Part shown: positions 43,679-52,965 of the stretch, piece by piece | Layout: the number at the start of each line of letters is the position of its first letter | Position numbering within the stretch: position 1 is the first letter of the stretch | DNA from: Maribacter algarum (ex Lu et al. 2025) (nom. illeg.) | GTDB lineage: Bacteria; Bacteroidota; Bacteroidia; Flavobacteriales; Flavobacteriaceae | Direction: 5' to 3' | DNA length: 64,000 nt | Assembly (NCBI GenBank): GCA_947495915.1 | Contig: CANMAW010000006.1 | Span: 1 to 64,000, forward strand | The notes under the pieces: model-generated | Databases searched by the model: none | What the model saw: the letters and a program-made list of their open reading frames with translations, nothing else | What the model was told of the DNA's origin: nothing | Position numbers and translations under genes: made by a program

Positions 43679-44635
43679 ATGAAATTTTTAAAGAGTTCCC
43701 TTATGATATTGGGTGTCTTTTTTGTGATCAGCACATTAATTTTTGCTGTACAAACCACAAATGAAGATTCGCAGTATAGTGCTGATGCTCAGCAAGCAAC
43801 TGATAAAAATGTTGCTGAAGGGTATCAAATTTCTCCTATTGATATTCCAGAAGATTTGAATTTTGCGAATGAATTAGTTCCTCAGCAAGATCCTGAAATT
43901 ATGGAACGTGTAGACCGAGAGTTTTTGGTAAATACATATTGGCAATCAAATGCTTTGTTGCTCATGAAAAGAGCCCATAAGTATTTTCCTGTAATTGAAC
44001 CAATTTTAGCAAAAAACGGAATTCCTGATGATTTTAAGTATTTAGCAGTTGCAGAAAGTGGATTGGAAAATGTTGTTTCTCATGCTGGTGCCACTGGGTT
44101 TTGGCAAATTATGAAGGCTACCGGTCGTGAATATGGCCTAGAAATTAATGCTAATGTAGATGAGCGTTATCATTTGGAAAAATCAACTGAGGTTGCCTGT
44201 CGTTACTTGAATAAGTATAAAAAGAAGTATGGTAGTTGGACGCTTGCAGCTGCAGCCTATAATACGGGTAGTGGTTCTGTAGATAAGTATCTTAGAATTC
44301 AAAAGGTAAATGATTATTATGATTTATTATTAGGTCAAGAAACAGGTCGTTATGTGTTTCGCATCATGGCCATAAAAGAAATATTAAGTCACCCTGAAAA
44401 ATATGGTTTTAATATTCAAAAAGAAGATTTGTATGCAGCGGTTCCAACTTTCAAAGTTGAAGTAGATGAGCCGGTGGCAAACTTTGCAGATTTTGCCAAT
44501 GAGTATGAGATTAATTATAAGATTTTAAAACGTCACAATCCTTGGTTGAGAGAGGCGCACTTGAATAATCAATCACGAAAGAAGTATACTATTGAAATTC
44601 CAAATAAAGGATTCTACAAAGAGACTAAAAAATAG
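43679..44635 (+). CDS. Lytic transglycosylase (SLT domain), membrane-anchored or secreted
   Basis: From ATG 43679 the protein has 318 residues. A hydrophobic N-terminal segment (8-24) is a signal or anchor. The SLT domain is at about 100-225: LAVAESGLENVVSHAGATGFWQI with the catalytic E126, then AAAYNTGSGSVDKYL. A weak LysM-like tail (FANEYEINYKILKRHNPWL) lies near 270. It cleaves peptidoglycan glycan strands, and resembles MltD in domain order though shorter. It is followed by a strong terminator. Confidence 0.9.
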   Translation: MKFLKSSLMILGVFFVISTLIFAVQTTNEDSQYSADAQQATDKNVAEGYQISPIDIPEDLNFANELVPQQDPEIMERVDREFLVNTYWQSNALLLMKRAHKYFPVIEPILAKNGIPDDFKYLAVAESGLENVVSHAGATGFWQIMKATGREYGLEINANVDERYHLEKSTEVACRYLNKYKKKYGSWTLAAAAYNTGSGSVDKYLRIQKVNDYYDLLLGQETGRYVFRIMAIKEILSHPEKYGFNIQKEDLYAAVPTFKVEVDEPVANFADFANEYEINYKILKRHNPWLREAHLNNQSRKKYTIEIPNKGFYKETKK

Positions 44636-44662
44636 TGATGTAATTTTCTCTTTATTAGCATA

Positions 44663-44704
44663 AAAAAAGCAGACCATTTCGTATTAGAATGGTCTGCTTT
44701 TTTG
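44663..44704. terminator. Bidirectional terminator
   Basis: AAAAAAGCAGACCATT (44663-44678) pairs fully with AATGGTCTGCTTTTTT (44688-44703), between convergent genes ending at 44635 and 44729. Confidence 0.92.
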
Positions 44705-44728
44705 TGATATAGATTGAATTTTAGAAGA

Positions 44729-45244
44729 TTATATCTTCTTCATTTGCTGTTGCATCATTTTTATCTGCTCAGTCAGCATATTGTTTTTGTCCAGTTTTTT
44801 AGCTTCCTGCAGCAATTTTGTTGCTTCTCGTTTACGACGTTTTTGCATTGAAATACCTGCCAAACTCAATTTTGCCATCGCAAGATCATAATCCATTGTA
44901 AGGCCTAACTTCAATGCTTTCTTAAAATACTTTTCAGCTTTTGTTAGATTGGTTTGTGAAAAAATAATTCCATGTAAATAGTTGTAATATCCTTGTTGCT
45001 TGGTGGTCAACGCAGTTTCAGGATTACTGATTTTAATCAACCATTTTTGTGTTCCGATTAAATCTTGTTTTCGCATTCTAAGAAATGCTAATAAGATCAT
45101 TTCATTTCTGAAATAAAGGAAAACAAAGATTAAAGATAGAAGAATTAAGAAGATTCCGTTACCGATTTCGCCTTCCCAGAACTGATATACGGCATAGGCT
45201 AAGATAAGACCGGCAATTATAAGTTTGAAAATTTTATTGAACAT
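44729..45244 (-). CDS. Membrane protein with TPR-like repeats
   Basis: A 171-residue protein with two N-terminal transmembrane helices (6-24 and 29-46) and a helical TPR-like domain (about 85-165: YYNYLHGIIFSQTNLTKAEKYFKKALKLG, DLAMAKLSLAGISMQKRRKREATKLLQEAKKL). The C-terminus is Gln/Met-rich. It is conserved in flavobacteria without known function. It lies 2 bp after the DUF6263 gene, in the same operon. Confidence 0.75.
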   Translation of the reverse strand: MFNKIFKLIIAGLILAYAVYQFWEGEIGNGIFLILLSLIFVFLYFRNEMILLAFLRMRKQDLIGTQKWLIKISNPETALTTKQQGYYNYLHGIIFSQTNLTKAEKYFKKALKLGLTMDYDLAMAKLSLAGISMQKRRKREATKLLQEAKKLDKNNMLTEQIKMMQQQMKKI

Positions 45245-45246
45245 AA

Positions 45247-46128
45247 TTATTTGGTAATTAAAGTGTAGGTTATGGTAGAGTTAATTGTTGTTGGTATTTC
45301 TAATACGCCTAGCTGAGACATCGTTGAAATGCCTTTAGCTTCTCCTGTTACGGTCATATTAATTATAAAGCCTGTTTCAGGGTTTGCAATAATTTGAGTG
45401 CTTTGAGTTCCATTTAAATTCATTTTAGTGCCCGACTCATCAGTACTCATTATAACATCTGCCTCACCACTAATAAGTACATTGTCTGAAATTTCATTTA
45501 ACGTCCAAGTATTTTTTGCACTTAGTTTGCCATTGTATTCATTTTTCCATGAATCACCAATATTAACTAGACTATCGCTGTAGAAATACGTGAGTTGTTT
45601 ATAGCTATTAGACAAGGCTTCAGAACCGAACTCTTTTTTTAGGCCTTGTTTCATCATGTTTTTAGAAAAGTCATCTTCAATTCCTGAGGCGTCAGTCATT
45701 TTTGTAACCAAACTATCGCCACCAGTCACTTCAAGAATATCACCTGTTTTAGATAGAATGAGTTGCACAGGAGTGTCTAATAAACTATTAAATATTTCAG
45801 ATTGCATATCACCTTTGGTCACATCTTTAGCCTGAACATTCATGATTTCACCTTGAATGCTCGATTTCATTAACAGATTTAAATCTTTGAAAGTAAAGGC
45901 TATTTCGTATGAATTTTCGTTTTCTTTCACCACAAGAAATTCTAATATTCCACTTAAATCATTAGTTATTTCATGTGAAGCGCCATCAATTTCTTGAATA
46001 ATAGATTGGTGAGCCTTTTGCTCCACTGTAAAAACATCTCCTATTTTTAGGTTATATTCAAGAGTGGTTTGAGAAAAAACAGTACTATGAAAACATAGAA
46101 AAAGCAGCAAATATATAGGGTGTTTCAT
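45247..46128 (-). CDS. DUF6263-like exported protein
   Basis: From the ATG at 46128 the protein has 293 residues with a clear signal peptide (MKHPIYLLLFLCFHSTVFSQ). The longer frame from 46197 would run over the -7 element at 46161-46168 and bury the signal, so it is rejected. The mature part is beta-rich (YNLKIGDVFTVEQKAHQSIIQEIDG, FYSDSLVNIGDSWKNEY, NPETGFIINMTVTGEA), as in DUF6263 lipocalin-like periplasmic proteins. Function unknown. It is transcribed divergently from rpmH. Confidence 0.72.
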   Translation of the reverse strand: MKHPIYLLLFLCFHSTVFSQTTLEYNLKIGDVFTVEQKAHQSIIQEIDGASHEITNDLSGILEFLVVKENENSYEIAFTFKDLNLLMKSSIQGEIMNVQAKDVTKGDMQSEIFNSLLDTPVQLILSKTGDILEVTGGDSLVTKMTDASGIEDDFSKNMMKQGLKKEFGSEALSNSYKQLTYFYSDSLVNIGDSWKNEYNGKLSAKNTWTLNEISDNVLISGEADVIMSTDESGTKMNLNGTQSTQIIANPETGFIINMTVTGEAKGISTMSQLGVLEIPTTINSTITYTLITK

Positions 46129-46160
46129 GCTATTGATATATTGTTTAAAACAAACTTTGG

Positions 46161-46168
46161 CAAAAGTA
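46161..46168 (-). promoter_or_regulatory. -7 element of the DUF6263 gene
   Basis: Minus-strand TACTTTTG, 33 bp before the ATG at 46128. Confidence 0.6.
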
Positions 46169-46224
46169 CTAAAAACGAAACTCAGGGGCGAAAGCAAACA
46201 ATAAAAATTATTTTTTCAAATGTA

Positions 46225-46255
46225 TTTGGCAAAGACAAAACTCTTCGTATATTTG
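46225..46255 (+). promoter_or_regulatory. Promoter of rpmH
   Basis: TTTG at 46225-46228 and TATATTTG at 46248-46255 with a 19-bp spacer match the Bacteroidota -33/-7 consensus exactly. The leader to the start codon is about 48 bases. Confidence 0.8.
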
Positions 46256-46310
46256 CGCCCAGTTTTGCAGACCGTTCTGCAATACAGTCAATAACGAAAA
46301 GGATACTACA

Positions 46311-46478
46311 ATGCCAGGTCAAAAGAGAACATATCAACCTTCAAAGAGAAAAAGAAGAAACAAACACGGTTTTAGAGAGCGTATGGCTTCTGTAAATGGA
46401 AGAAAAGTTCTTGCCAGAAGAAGAGCTAAAGGAAGAAAAAAATTGACTGTATCTTCATTACCAAGACACAAAAAATAA
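46311..46478 (+). CDS. rpmH: 50S ribosomal protein L34
   Basis: A 55-residue basic protein: it begins [20 protein letters not shown] and ends SSLPRHKK, with the L34 core [20 protein letters not shown]. Three residues before KRT (MPG) extend the usual MKRT start; no other ATG fits. It belongs to the large ribosomal subunit. dnaA or rnpA are not adjacent, as is usual in Bacteroidota. It has its own promoter and terminator. Confidence 0.96.
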   Translation: MPGQKRTYQPSKRKRRNKHGFRERMASVNGRKVLARRRAKGRKKLTVSSLPRHKK

Positions 46479-46503
46479 ATGATTTCATATTTTTAAAATA
46501 TTG

Positions 46504-46539
46504 AAGGTGTTACTTTTTCGAAAGTAGCACCTTTTTTTT
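46504..46539 (+). terminator. Intrinsic terminator after rpmH
   Basis: AAGGTGTTACTTT (46504-46516) pairs with AAAGTAGCACCTT (46521-46533) with one mismatch, followed by a T run to 46539. Confidence 0.88.
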
Positions 46540-46593
46540 ATGACATATTATTCCTAACCACTATTTTTATAAAACTAAAGCAGCAATTAGAAC

Positions 46594-49446
46594 ATGCCGA
46601 AAAGAAAAGATTTAAAATCCGTATTATTAATTGGTTCAGGACCAATTGTAATTGGTCAAGCCTGTGAATTTGATTATGCTGGTTCACAATCATTACGGTC
46701 GTTACGTGAAGATGGTATTGAAACCATTTTAATTAATAGCAACCCTGCAACCATTATGACCGACCCTTCAATGGCCGATCATGTTTACTTGAAACCTTTA
46801 ACTACTAAATCAATAGTAGAAATTTTGAAAGCTCACCCTCAAATTGACGCTGTGTTACCAACAATGGGAGGTCAAACGGCTTTAAATTTGTGTATTGAGG
46901 CTGATGAAAAAGGAATTTGGAAAGATTTTGATGTTGATATGATTGGTGTTGATATCGACGCTATCAATATAACTGAAGATCGTGAAAAATTTCGTGAGTT
47001 AATGCTTGAAATAGGAGTTGGCATGGCTCCGCAGGCAACAGCAACTTCATTTTTAAAAGGAAAAGAAATAGCTCAAGAATTTGGTTTTCCGTTAGTTATA
47101 AGAGCTTCATATACCTTAGGTGGAGCAGGGGCTTCAATTGTATATGATCCGAAAGATTTTGATGAACTTTTAAGTCGTGGTCTAGAGATTTCTCCAATTC
47201 ACGAAGTGATGATTGATAAGGCCATGATGGGCTGGAAAGAATATGAGTTAGAATTACTTCGCGATTGTAATGATAATGTAGTTATTATTTGTGCTATCGA
47301 AAATATGGATCCAATGGGTATTCATACTGGAGATTCTATAACAGTTGCACCGGCAATGACGCTTTCTGATAAAACCTATCAAAAAATGCGTGATATGGCA
47401 ATTCATATGATGCGAAGTATTGGTGATTTTGAAGGTGGTTGTAATGTGCAATTTGCGGTAAGTCCTGATGAGAATGAAGAAATTATTGCCATTGAAATTA
47501 ATCCACGTGTATCACGTTCTTCAGCATTAGCATCGAAAGCAACGGGTTACCCAATTGCAAAAGTGGCCACTAAATTGGCAATTGGTTATTCGCTAGATGA
47601 ATTAGATAACCAGATTACAAAATCAACTTCAGCGCTTTTTGAGCCTACCTTAGATTATGTGATTGTGAAAATTCCACGTTGGAATTTTGATAAATTTGAA
47701 GGATCAGACAGAACATTAGGACTTCAAATGAAGGCCGTTGGTGAAGTAATGGGAATTGGGCGTTCATTTCAGGAAGCCTTGCACAAAGCAACACAGTCTT
47801 TAGAAATAAAACGAAACGGATTAGGAGCTGATGGCAAAGGGTATAAGAATTATGAGCAAATCATTAGTAAACTAACCATACCAAGTTGGGATCGTGTTTT
47901 CGTGATCTATGATGCCATTCAATTAGGCATACCTTTAAGTAGAATTCATGAGATTACGAAAATTGATATGTGGTTCTTAAAACAGTATGAAGAATTATTT
48001 CAATTAGAAAAAGAAATTTCAAAGTATACAGTAGCCAGTTTGCCTAAAGATTTATTGCTTGAAGCAAAGCAAAAAGGCTTTGCCGATCGTCAAATTGCAC
48101 ACATGTTAGATTGTTATGAAAGTGAAGTGCATAGCAAGCGTACAGAACTTAATATCAATCGAGTTTATAAACTGGTAGATACCTGTGCAGCTGAATTTAA
48201 GGCGATGACACCGTATTATTACTCAACATTTGAAGCTGAAGTTGAAACAGCTGATGGTGTACGTTACGTGGCTAATGATAGTGAAGTCTCTGATAAGAAA
48301 AAAATTGTGGTATTAGGGTCTGGCCCGAACCGAATAGGGCAAGGTATTGAATTCGATTATTGTTGTGTTCATGGGGTTTTGGCCGCTGCTGAATGTGGTT
48401 ATGAAACCATCATGATAAATTGTAACCCTGAAACGGTTTCAACAGATTTTGATACCGCTGATAAACTTTATTTCGAACCCGTTTTTTGGGAACATATTTA
48501 TGATATAATTCGCCATGAAAAACCAGAAGGTGTAATTGTACAGTTAGGTGGTCAAACAGCATTAAAATTAGCGGAGAAACTCTCGAAGTATGGTATTAAA
48601 ATTATAGGTACAAGTTTCGAATCTCTCGATTTAGCAGAAGATAGAGGTAGTTTCTCAGAAATGCTAAAAGAAAATAATATTCCGTTTCCGGAATTTGGAG
48701 TAGCTGAAACTGCTGATGAAGCGCTAGAGCTAGCAGATCAATTAGATTTTCCTTTATTGGTAAGACCTTCTTATGTATTAGGTGGACAGGGAATGAAAAT
48801 TGTTATTAATAAAGAAGAGTTAGAAGAACACGTTGTAGATTTACTTCGCAAAATTCCGAATAATAAATTATTATTAGACCATTATTTAGATGGTGCCATT
48901 GAAGCTGAGGCTGATGCCATTTGTGATGGTAAAGATGTATATATCATTGGAATTATGGAGCATATTGAACCTTGTGGAATTCACTCAGGAGATTCAAATG
49001 CAACGTTACCTCCTTTTAATTTAGGGGAATTTGTAATGCAGCAAATTAAAGATCACACGAAGAAAATAGCATTGGCGTTAAACACCGTAGGATTGATTAA
49101 TATTCAATTTGCTATTAAAGATGATAAAGTGTATATCATTGAAGCCAACCCAAGAGCGTCTCGTACTGTTCCATTTATTGCAAAGGCATATAAAGAGCCT
49201 TATGTAAATTATGCAACGAAAGTGATGTTGGGCGAGAAGAAGGTGAAAGATTTCGATTTCAAACCAGAATTAGAAGGATTTGCTATTAAGCAGCCAGTAT
49301 TCTCTTTTAATAAATTTCCGAATGTAAATAAGAATCTAGGACCAGAAATGAAAAGTACAGGTGAAAGTATTTTATTTATTGATAGTTTGAAAGATGATGA
49401 ATTCTATAATTTGTACGCACGAAGAAAGATGTACTTATCTAAATAG
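46594..49446 (+). CDS. carB: Carbamoyl-phosphate synthase large subunit, short form
   Basis: A 950-residue CarB, making carbamoyl phosphate for pyrimidines and arginine. Two homologous ATP-grasp halves are visible: GSGPIVIGQACEFDYAGSQ at the start and GSGPNRIGQGIEFDYCCVH near 570, each followed by SNPATIMTDP/CNPETVSTDFD and IEINPRVSRSSALASK/IEANPRASRTVPF. E. coli CarB is 1073 residues; the missing part is the C-terminal MGS-like allosteric domain that binds UMP and ornithine, which is the rule in flavobacteria. carA is not adjacent. A strong terminator follows. Confidence 0.95.
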   Translation: MPKRKDLKSVLLIGSGPIVIGQACEFDYAGSQSLRSLREDGIETILINSNPATIMTDPSMADHVYLKPLTTKSIVEILKAHPQIDAVLPTMGGQTALNLCIEADEKGIWKDFDVDMIGVDIDAINITEDREKFRELMLEIGVGMAPQATATSFLKGKEIAQEFGFPLVIRASYTLGGAGASIVYDPKDFDELLSRGLEISPIHEVMIDKAMMGWKEYELELLRDCNDNVVIICAIENMDPMGIHTGDSITVAPAMTLSDKTYQKMRDMAIHMMRSIGDFEGGCNVQFAVSPDENEEIIAIEINPRVSRSSALASKATGYPIAKVATKLAIGYSLDELDNQITKSTSALFEPTLDYVIVKIPRWNFDKFEGSDRTLGLQMKAVGEVMGIGRSFQEALHKATQSLEIKRNGLGADGKGYKNYEQIISKLTIPSWDRVFVIYDAIQLGIPLSRIHEITKIDMWFLKQYEELFQLEKEISKYTVASLPKDLLLEAKQKGFADRQIAHMLDCYESEVHSKRTELNINRVYKLVDTCAAEFKAMTPYYYSTFEAEVETADGVRYVANDSEVSDKKKIVVLGSGPNRIGQGIEFDYCCVHGVLAAAECGYETIMINCNPETVSTDFDTADKLYFEPVFWEHIYDIIRHEKPEGVIVQLGGQTALKLAEKLSKYGIKIIGTSFESLDLAEDRGSFSEMLKENNIPFPEFGVAETADEALELADQLDFPLLVRPSYVLGGQGMKIVINKEELEEHVVDLLRKIPNNKLLLDHYLDGAIEAEADAICDGKDVYIIGIMEHIEPCGIHSGDSNATLPPFNLGEFVMQQIKDHTKKIALALNTVGLINIQFAIKDDKVYIIEANPRASRTVPFIAKAYKEPYVNYATKVMLGEKKVKDFDFKPELEGFAIKQPVFSFNKFPNVNKNLGPEMKSTGESILFIDSLKDDEFYNLYARRKMYLSK

Positions 49447-49466
49447 ATAAAGATATTTAAAATTAA

Positions 49467-49509
49467 AAATCCCAAGTCTTTATATGGAGACTTGGGATTT
49501 TTTTTTAAT
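49467..49509. terminator. Bidirectional terminator between carB and GIY-YIG gene
   Basis: AAATCCCAAGTCT (49467-49479) pairs perfectly with AGACTTGGGATTT (49488-49500) and continues into T tracts; it overlaps the end of the minus-strand gene region. Confidence 0.9.
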
Positions 49510-49855
49510 TAAACCATACGGCGTAACCTTGTCGACGGAGCTCTAAAGCTAAATTTTCTTCAATGATTAGGGCTTCTTTTCGAGTCAGAACTGGGTCAAT
49601 GTGTTGAAACAAGCTGCCACGAAGATATAGTCCGTATTTCTCTACAATGTTTGCAGATAGTTTGTAACCTTTTTTGTTAACGTATCCTGTTTTGTGTTGC
49701 TCAAAACGCTCTTTAGGAGTTTTACTTGTCATCCCTACATACAAACATTCTAAAACCCCATTGAACTGTGGGTTTGCTTCTCGAAACTTTCGGTTTTCAG
49801 TGTAGACCTTTTTTGAGAGTTCAATGACGTAGACCCTGTAAGCTATTTTAGGCAT
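49505..49855 (-). CDS. GIY-YIG nuclease-like small protein
   Basis: From ATG 49855 the protein has 116 residues; the open frame runs 18 codons further upstream into gnd, but those are not needed. Strands RVYVIEL and CLYVGMT stand in for GIY/YIG, followed by ERFEQHKTG with the conserved Arg position and a late Glu in IIEENLA. Relatives are predicted nucleases of unknown role, and the GIY motif is degenerate. It is 4 bp downstream of gnd, so likely cotranscribed. Confidence 0.72.
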   Translation of the reverse strand: MPKIAYRVYVIELSKKVYTENRKFREANPQFNGVLECLYVGMTSKTPKERFEQHKTGYVNKKGYKLSANIVEKYGLYLRGSLFQHIDPVLTRKEALIIEENLALELRRQGYAVWFN

Positions 49856-49859
49856 TTTA

Positions 49860-51269
49860 TTAATGTTCCCATTCCGTATGAAATATACCATCACGATCAA
49901 GTCGCTCATACGTATGCGAACCGAAGTAATCGCGTTGCGCTTGAATTAAATTTAGGGGTAATCGGCTTGAAGTATAGGCATCAAAATAGGTTAGTGAGTT
50001 TGATAGTCCTGGCGATGGAATTCCATTTTTGGCCGCATAAGCTACCAATTCACGAACTGCCGGCACAGTACTTTGCACTTTTTCAATGAAAGAAGGAGAT
50101 AGTAGCAAATTCGGTAGTTCTGAATCAGCATTGAAAGCTTTCGTAATGTCTGCTAATAAGCCAGCACGTATGATACAACCGGCACGCCATATTTTGGCGA
50201 TTTCAGCGATTTGTAATTCATAACCATATTCTTTTGAAGCATCAGCCAATTGATGTAGGCCTTGAGCATAGGTGATTATAAAAGCAAAATACAAAGCCTT
50301 TTCTGCTAATTCTTCAAGTTGTTCTTTGTCCATTGGTTTAATGGTAGGTCGGTCATACAAAGCGTCTGCTTTTATGCGTTCATCTTTGAGTGCAGATATT
50401 TCACGCATACTAACTGCAATATCTATAGAAGGTACGGGAATACCCAAATCCATTGCATTTTGACTTGTCCATTTTCCAGTTCCTTTTTGCTTTGCTTTAT
50501 CTAAAATTTTATCTACTAATTGACCATCAGCTAAATCATCATTCTGTTCAAATATTTCAGATGTAATTTCTACCAAGAAAGACTGTAATCTACCTTTATT
50601 CCATGTAGCATATGTTTGATGTAACTCATCATTATTGAAATTACCGCCTTTTTTTAAAAGATCATATATTTCAGAAGTAAGTTGCATGAGTCCGTATTCA
50701 ATGCCATTATGTACCATTTTTACATAATTACCTGCCGATTTAGGACCTAAGTATGTCACACAGGGTTCTCCTTGGTATTTTGCAGAAACGGCTTCAAAAA
50801 TGGGTTTTACATGTTGGTAGGCTTCCCGATTCCCTCCAGGCATAATACTTGGTCCACGACGTGCACCTTTTGCTCCACCAGAAACTCCAGCACCAAAAAA
50901 ATGAATTCCTTTTTCTGCTAAATAGGCTTCTCTACGGTCGGTATCTGTGTAAAAAGAATTTCCTCCATCAATAATAATATCATCTTTGTCAAGTAATGGT
51001 AATAAACTATCAATTACGCTATCAACAATTTTTCCTGCAGGAACTAAAAGCATGATTTTTCGAGGTTTAGATAGTGCTTCTACAAAAATTTGAGCATCTG
51101 TTGTTGCATTAACATTTTGTGTATTTCCGCCCTCTTTTATAAGTGCATTTACTTTTTCACTGTCAAGGTCATTTCCAAAGGCTGAAAATCCATTGTCTGC
51201 TACGTTGAGTATAAAATTACGCCCCATGACGCCTAAACCAACTAATCCGAAATCATATGTGCCTGCCAT
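49860..51269 (-). CDS. gnd: 6-phosphogluconate dehydrogenase, decarboxylating
   Basis: A 469-residue enzyme of the oxidative pentose phosphate pathway, making ribulose 5-phosphate, CO2 and NADPH. The N-terminal Rossmann GLGVMGRNFILNVADNGF (about 10-27) is followed by IIDGGNSFYTDT, the catalytic GAGVSGGAKGARRGPSIMPGG and K in YVKMVHNGIEYG. The last helix contains the SRLPLNLIQAQRDYFGSHTYER signature. Divergent from zwf, with 147 bp between. Confidence 0.97.
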   Translation of the reverse strand: MAGTYDFGLVGLGVMGRNFILNVADNGFSAFGNDLDSEKVNALIKEGGNTQNVNATTDAQIFVEALSKPRKIMLLVPAGKIVDSVIDSLLPLLDKDDIIIDGGNSFYTDTDRREAYLAEKGIHFFGAGVSGGAKGARRGPSIMPGGNREAYQHVKPIFEAVSAKYQGEPCVTYLGPKSAGNYVKMVHNGIEYGLMQLTSEIYDLLKKGGNFNNDELHQTYATWNKGRLQSFLVEITSEIFEQNDDLADGQLVDKILDKAKQKGTGKWTSQNAMDLGIPVPSIDIAVSMREISALKDERIKADALYDRPTIKPMDKEQLEELAEKALYFAFIITYAQGLHQLADASKEYGYELQIAEIAKIWRAGCIIRAGLLADITKAFNADSELPNLLLSPSFIEKVQSTVPAVRELVAYAAKNGIPSPGLSNSLTYFDAYTSSRLPLNLIQAQRDYFGSHTYERLDRDGIFHTEWEH

Positions 51270-51313
51270 TTTTGCTTTTTAGGTATTTAAAGAGAAATTC
51301 ATTCTGAATACGT

Positions 51314-51321
51314 CAAAAATA
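51314..51321 (-). promoter_or_regulatory. -7 element of gnd
   Basis: Minus-strand TATTTTTG (51321 to 51314) fits TAnnTTTG, 44 bp before the gnd start. No shared operator with zwf is evident. Confidence 0.5.
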
Positions 51322-51363
51322 AATTAAAATAACGAAAGGACTTGAAAAGTTACTGTAAAGTCG

Positions 51364-51394
51364 TTGTGATTACTTTTTCTTTTCGATACATTTA
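51364..51394 (+). promoter_or_regulatory. Probable promoter of zwf
   Basis: TTG at 51364-51366 and TACATTTA at 51387-51394 with a 20-bp spacer approximate the -33/-7 consensus; one base deviates in the -7 element. Confidence 0.45.
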
Positions 51395-51416
51395 ACCTAC
51401 AAATAGTAGTACACCT

Positions 51417-52946
51417 ATGAACAAGACAGAAAATCAGATGTTAGTCATTTTTGGAGCTTCTGGAGACCTTACCGCACGAAAGTTAATTCCTGCAATATTA
51501 AATTTGGCAGTTGATGGTCATTTGCCCAAAAACTTTGTGGTGTTAGGCGCAAGTCGAAGCTCTTGGTCTGATGAAGAATTTCGTAAAAATGTGGTTTTAG
51601 AAAGTAAGCACCTTAAATCGGAAACGAAGAAAGAAGCGGAGAAGATAATCACTGATTTCGCTGATAAATTGTTCTATCACGAATTGGGGGCTGACCAAGA
51701 TTCAGATTACGGTCCGTTAAAAGATAGAATTGAATCTTTAAATAAGGAGTATAAGACAGATAGCAATTATATTTTTTATCTATCTGTACCGCCTTCTGCT
51801 CATGAATCTATTTCAAAGAATTTGCATGAACAAGATTTAGACGAAGAAACAGAGGGTTGGCGCCGATTAATTGTTGAAAAACCTTTTGGCTACGATTTAG
51901 AAACAGCTAAAGAACTAAATGTAATTTTACAGCGCTATTTTAAAGAATCTCAAATTTTTAGAATTGATCATTATTTAGGTAAAGAAACGGTTCAAAATTT
52001 GTTAGTTACTCGTTTTGCGAATAGTATTTTTGAACCCCTTTGGAATAGAAATTATATCGATCATGTTGAAATAACCAATGCTGAAAGTGGTGGCGTAGAA
52101 AAGCGTGCTGGTTATTACGACACCTCTGGAGCTTTACGTGATATGTTTCAAAGTCATTTATTGCAAATTGTGGCATTTATAGTTATGGAACCACCTTTAA
52201 GTGCTGATGCAGAAGAAATTAGAAATGAAAAACTAAAGGCCTTAAAGTCACTTCGAATTATGACGGATGAGCAAACCTTAAGGAAAAACACAATTCGAGG
52301 ACAATATGTAAACTCTGTAATTAATGGAGAGCAAGTAAAAGGATATCGTGAAGAAGAGGGTGTAGATCCAAATTCGGTTACAGAAACCTATGCTGCACTA
52401 AAGTTTTATGTAGATAATTGGCGTTGGGCTGATGTTCCATTTTATGTGAGAACGGCAAAGCGAATGCCTACAAAAGTAACTGAGGTAGTTATACATTTTA
52501 AATCACCGCATCACCAAATTTTTAAAGATTCAGGTATGACCAATAAAGACAATAAATTGGTTATTCGTATACAACCAGATGAAGGAATTTTAATCAAATT
52601 TGGGGTCAAAGTGCCTGGGCAAGGTTTTAATGTAGAGCGCGCTAATTTAGATTTCTACTATTCAAGCTTAACTGAAACTCATGTTATGGAAGCCTATGAG
52701 CGTTTAATTTTAGATGCAATGCAGGGTGATGCAACCCTTTATGCTCGTGCCGATGAAGTTGAAGCCGCATGGGCGTTTGTAGATCCTATTCTAGAGTTCT
52801 GGAAAACTTCTGATGCAAAGGTCTACGGCTATTCTGCGGGAGTATGGGGCCCAGAAAATGCAGATGAATTAATTGAAGGTTATGGAATGTGGAGAAATCC
52901 TGGGGCAAATTTAGCAGATGACCCGGGCTTTTGTGTGATTTGTTAA
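51417..52946 (+). CDS. zwf: Glucose-6-phosphate 1-dehydrogenase
   Basis: A 509-residue enzyme, the first step of the oxidative pentose phosphate pathway. The nucleotide-binding motif GASGDLTARKLIPA (14-27), the substrate-binding RIDHYLGKETVQNL and the LRDMFQSHLLQ segment are intact; length is typical. It is followed by pgl after 19 bp, with gnd divergent, so the pathway's three oxidative genes are together. Confidence 0.97.
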   Translation: MNKTENQMLVIFGASGDLTARKLIPAILNLAVDGHLPKNFVVLGASRSSWSDEEFRKNVVLESKHLKSETKKEAEKIITDFADKLFYHELGADQDSDYGPLKDRIESLNKEYKTDSNYIFYLSVPPSAHESISKNLHEQDLDEETEGWRRLIVEKPFGYDLETAKELNVILQRYFKESQIFRIDHYLGKETVQNLLVTRFANSIFEPLWNRNYIDHVEITNAESGGVEKRAGYYDTSGALRDMFQSHLLQIVAFIVMEPPLSADAEEIRNEKLKALKSLRIMTDEQTLRKNTIRGQYVNSVINGEQVKGYREEEGVDPNSVTETYAALKFYVDNWRWADVPFYVRTAKRMPTKVTEVVIHFKSPHHQIFKDSGMTNKDNKLVIRIQPDEGILIKFGVKVPGQGFNVERANLDFYYSSLTETHVMEAYERLILDAMQGDATLYARADEVEAAWAFVDPILEFWKTSDAKVYGYSAGVWGPENADELIEGYGMWRNPGANLADDPGFCVIC

Positions 52947-52965
52947 TCTATTTAAAAGAAGTATA

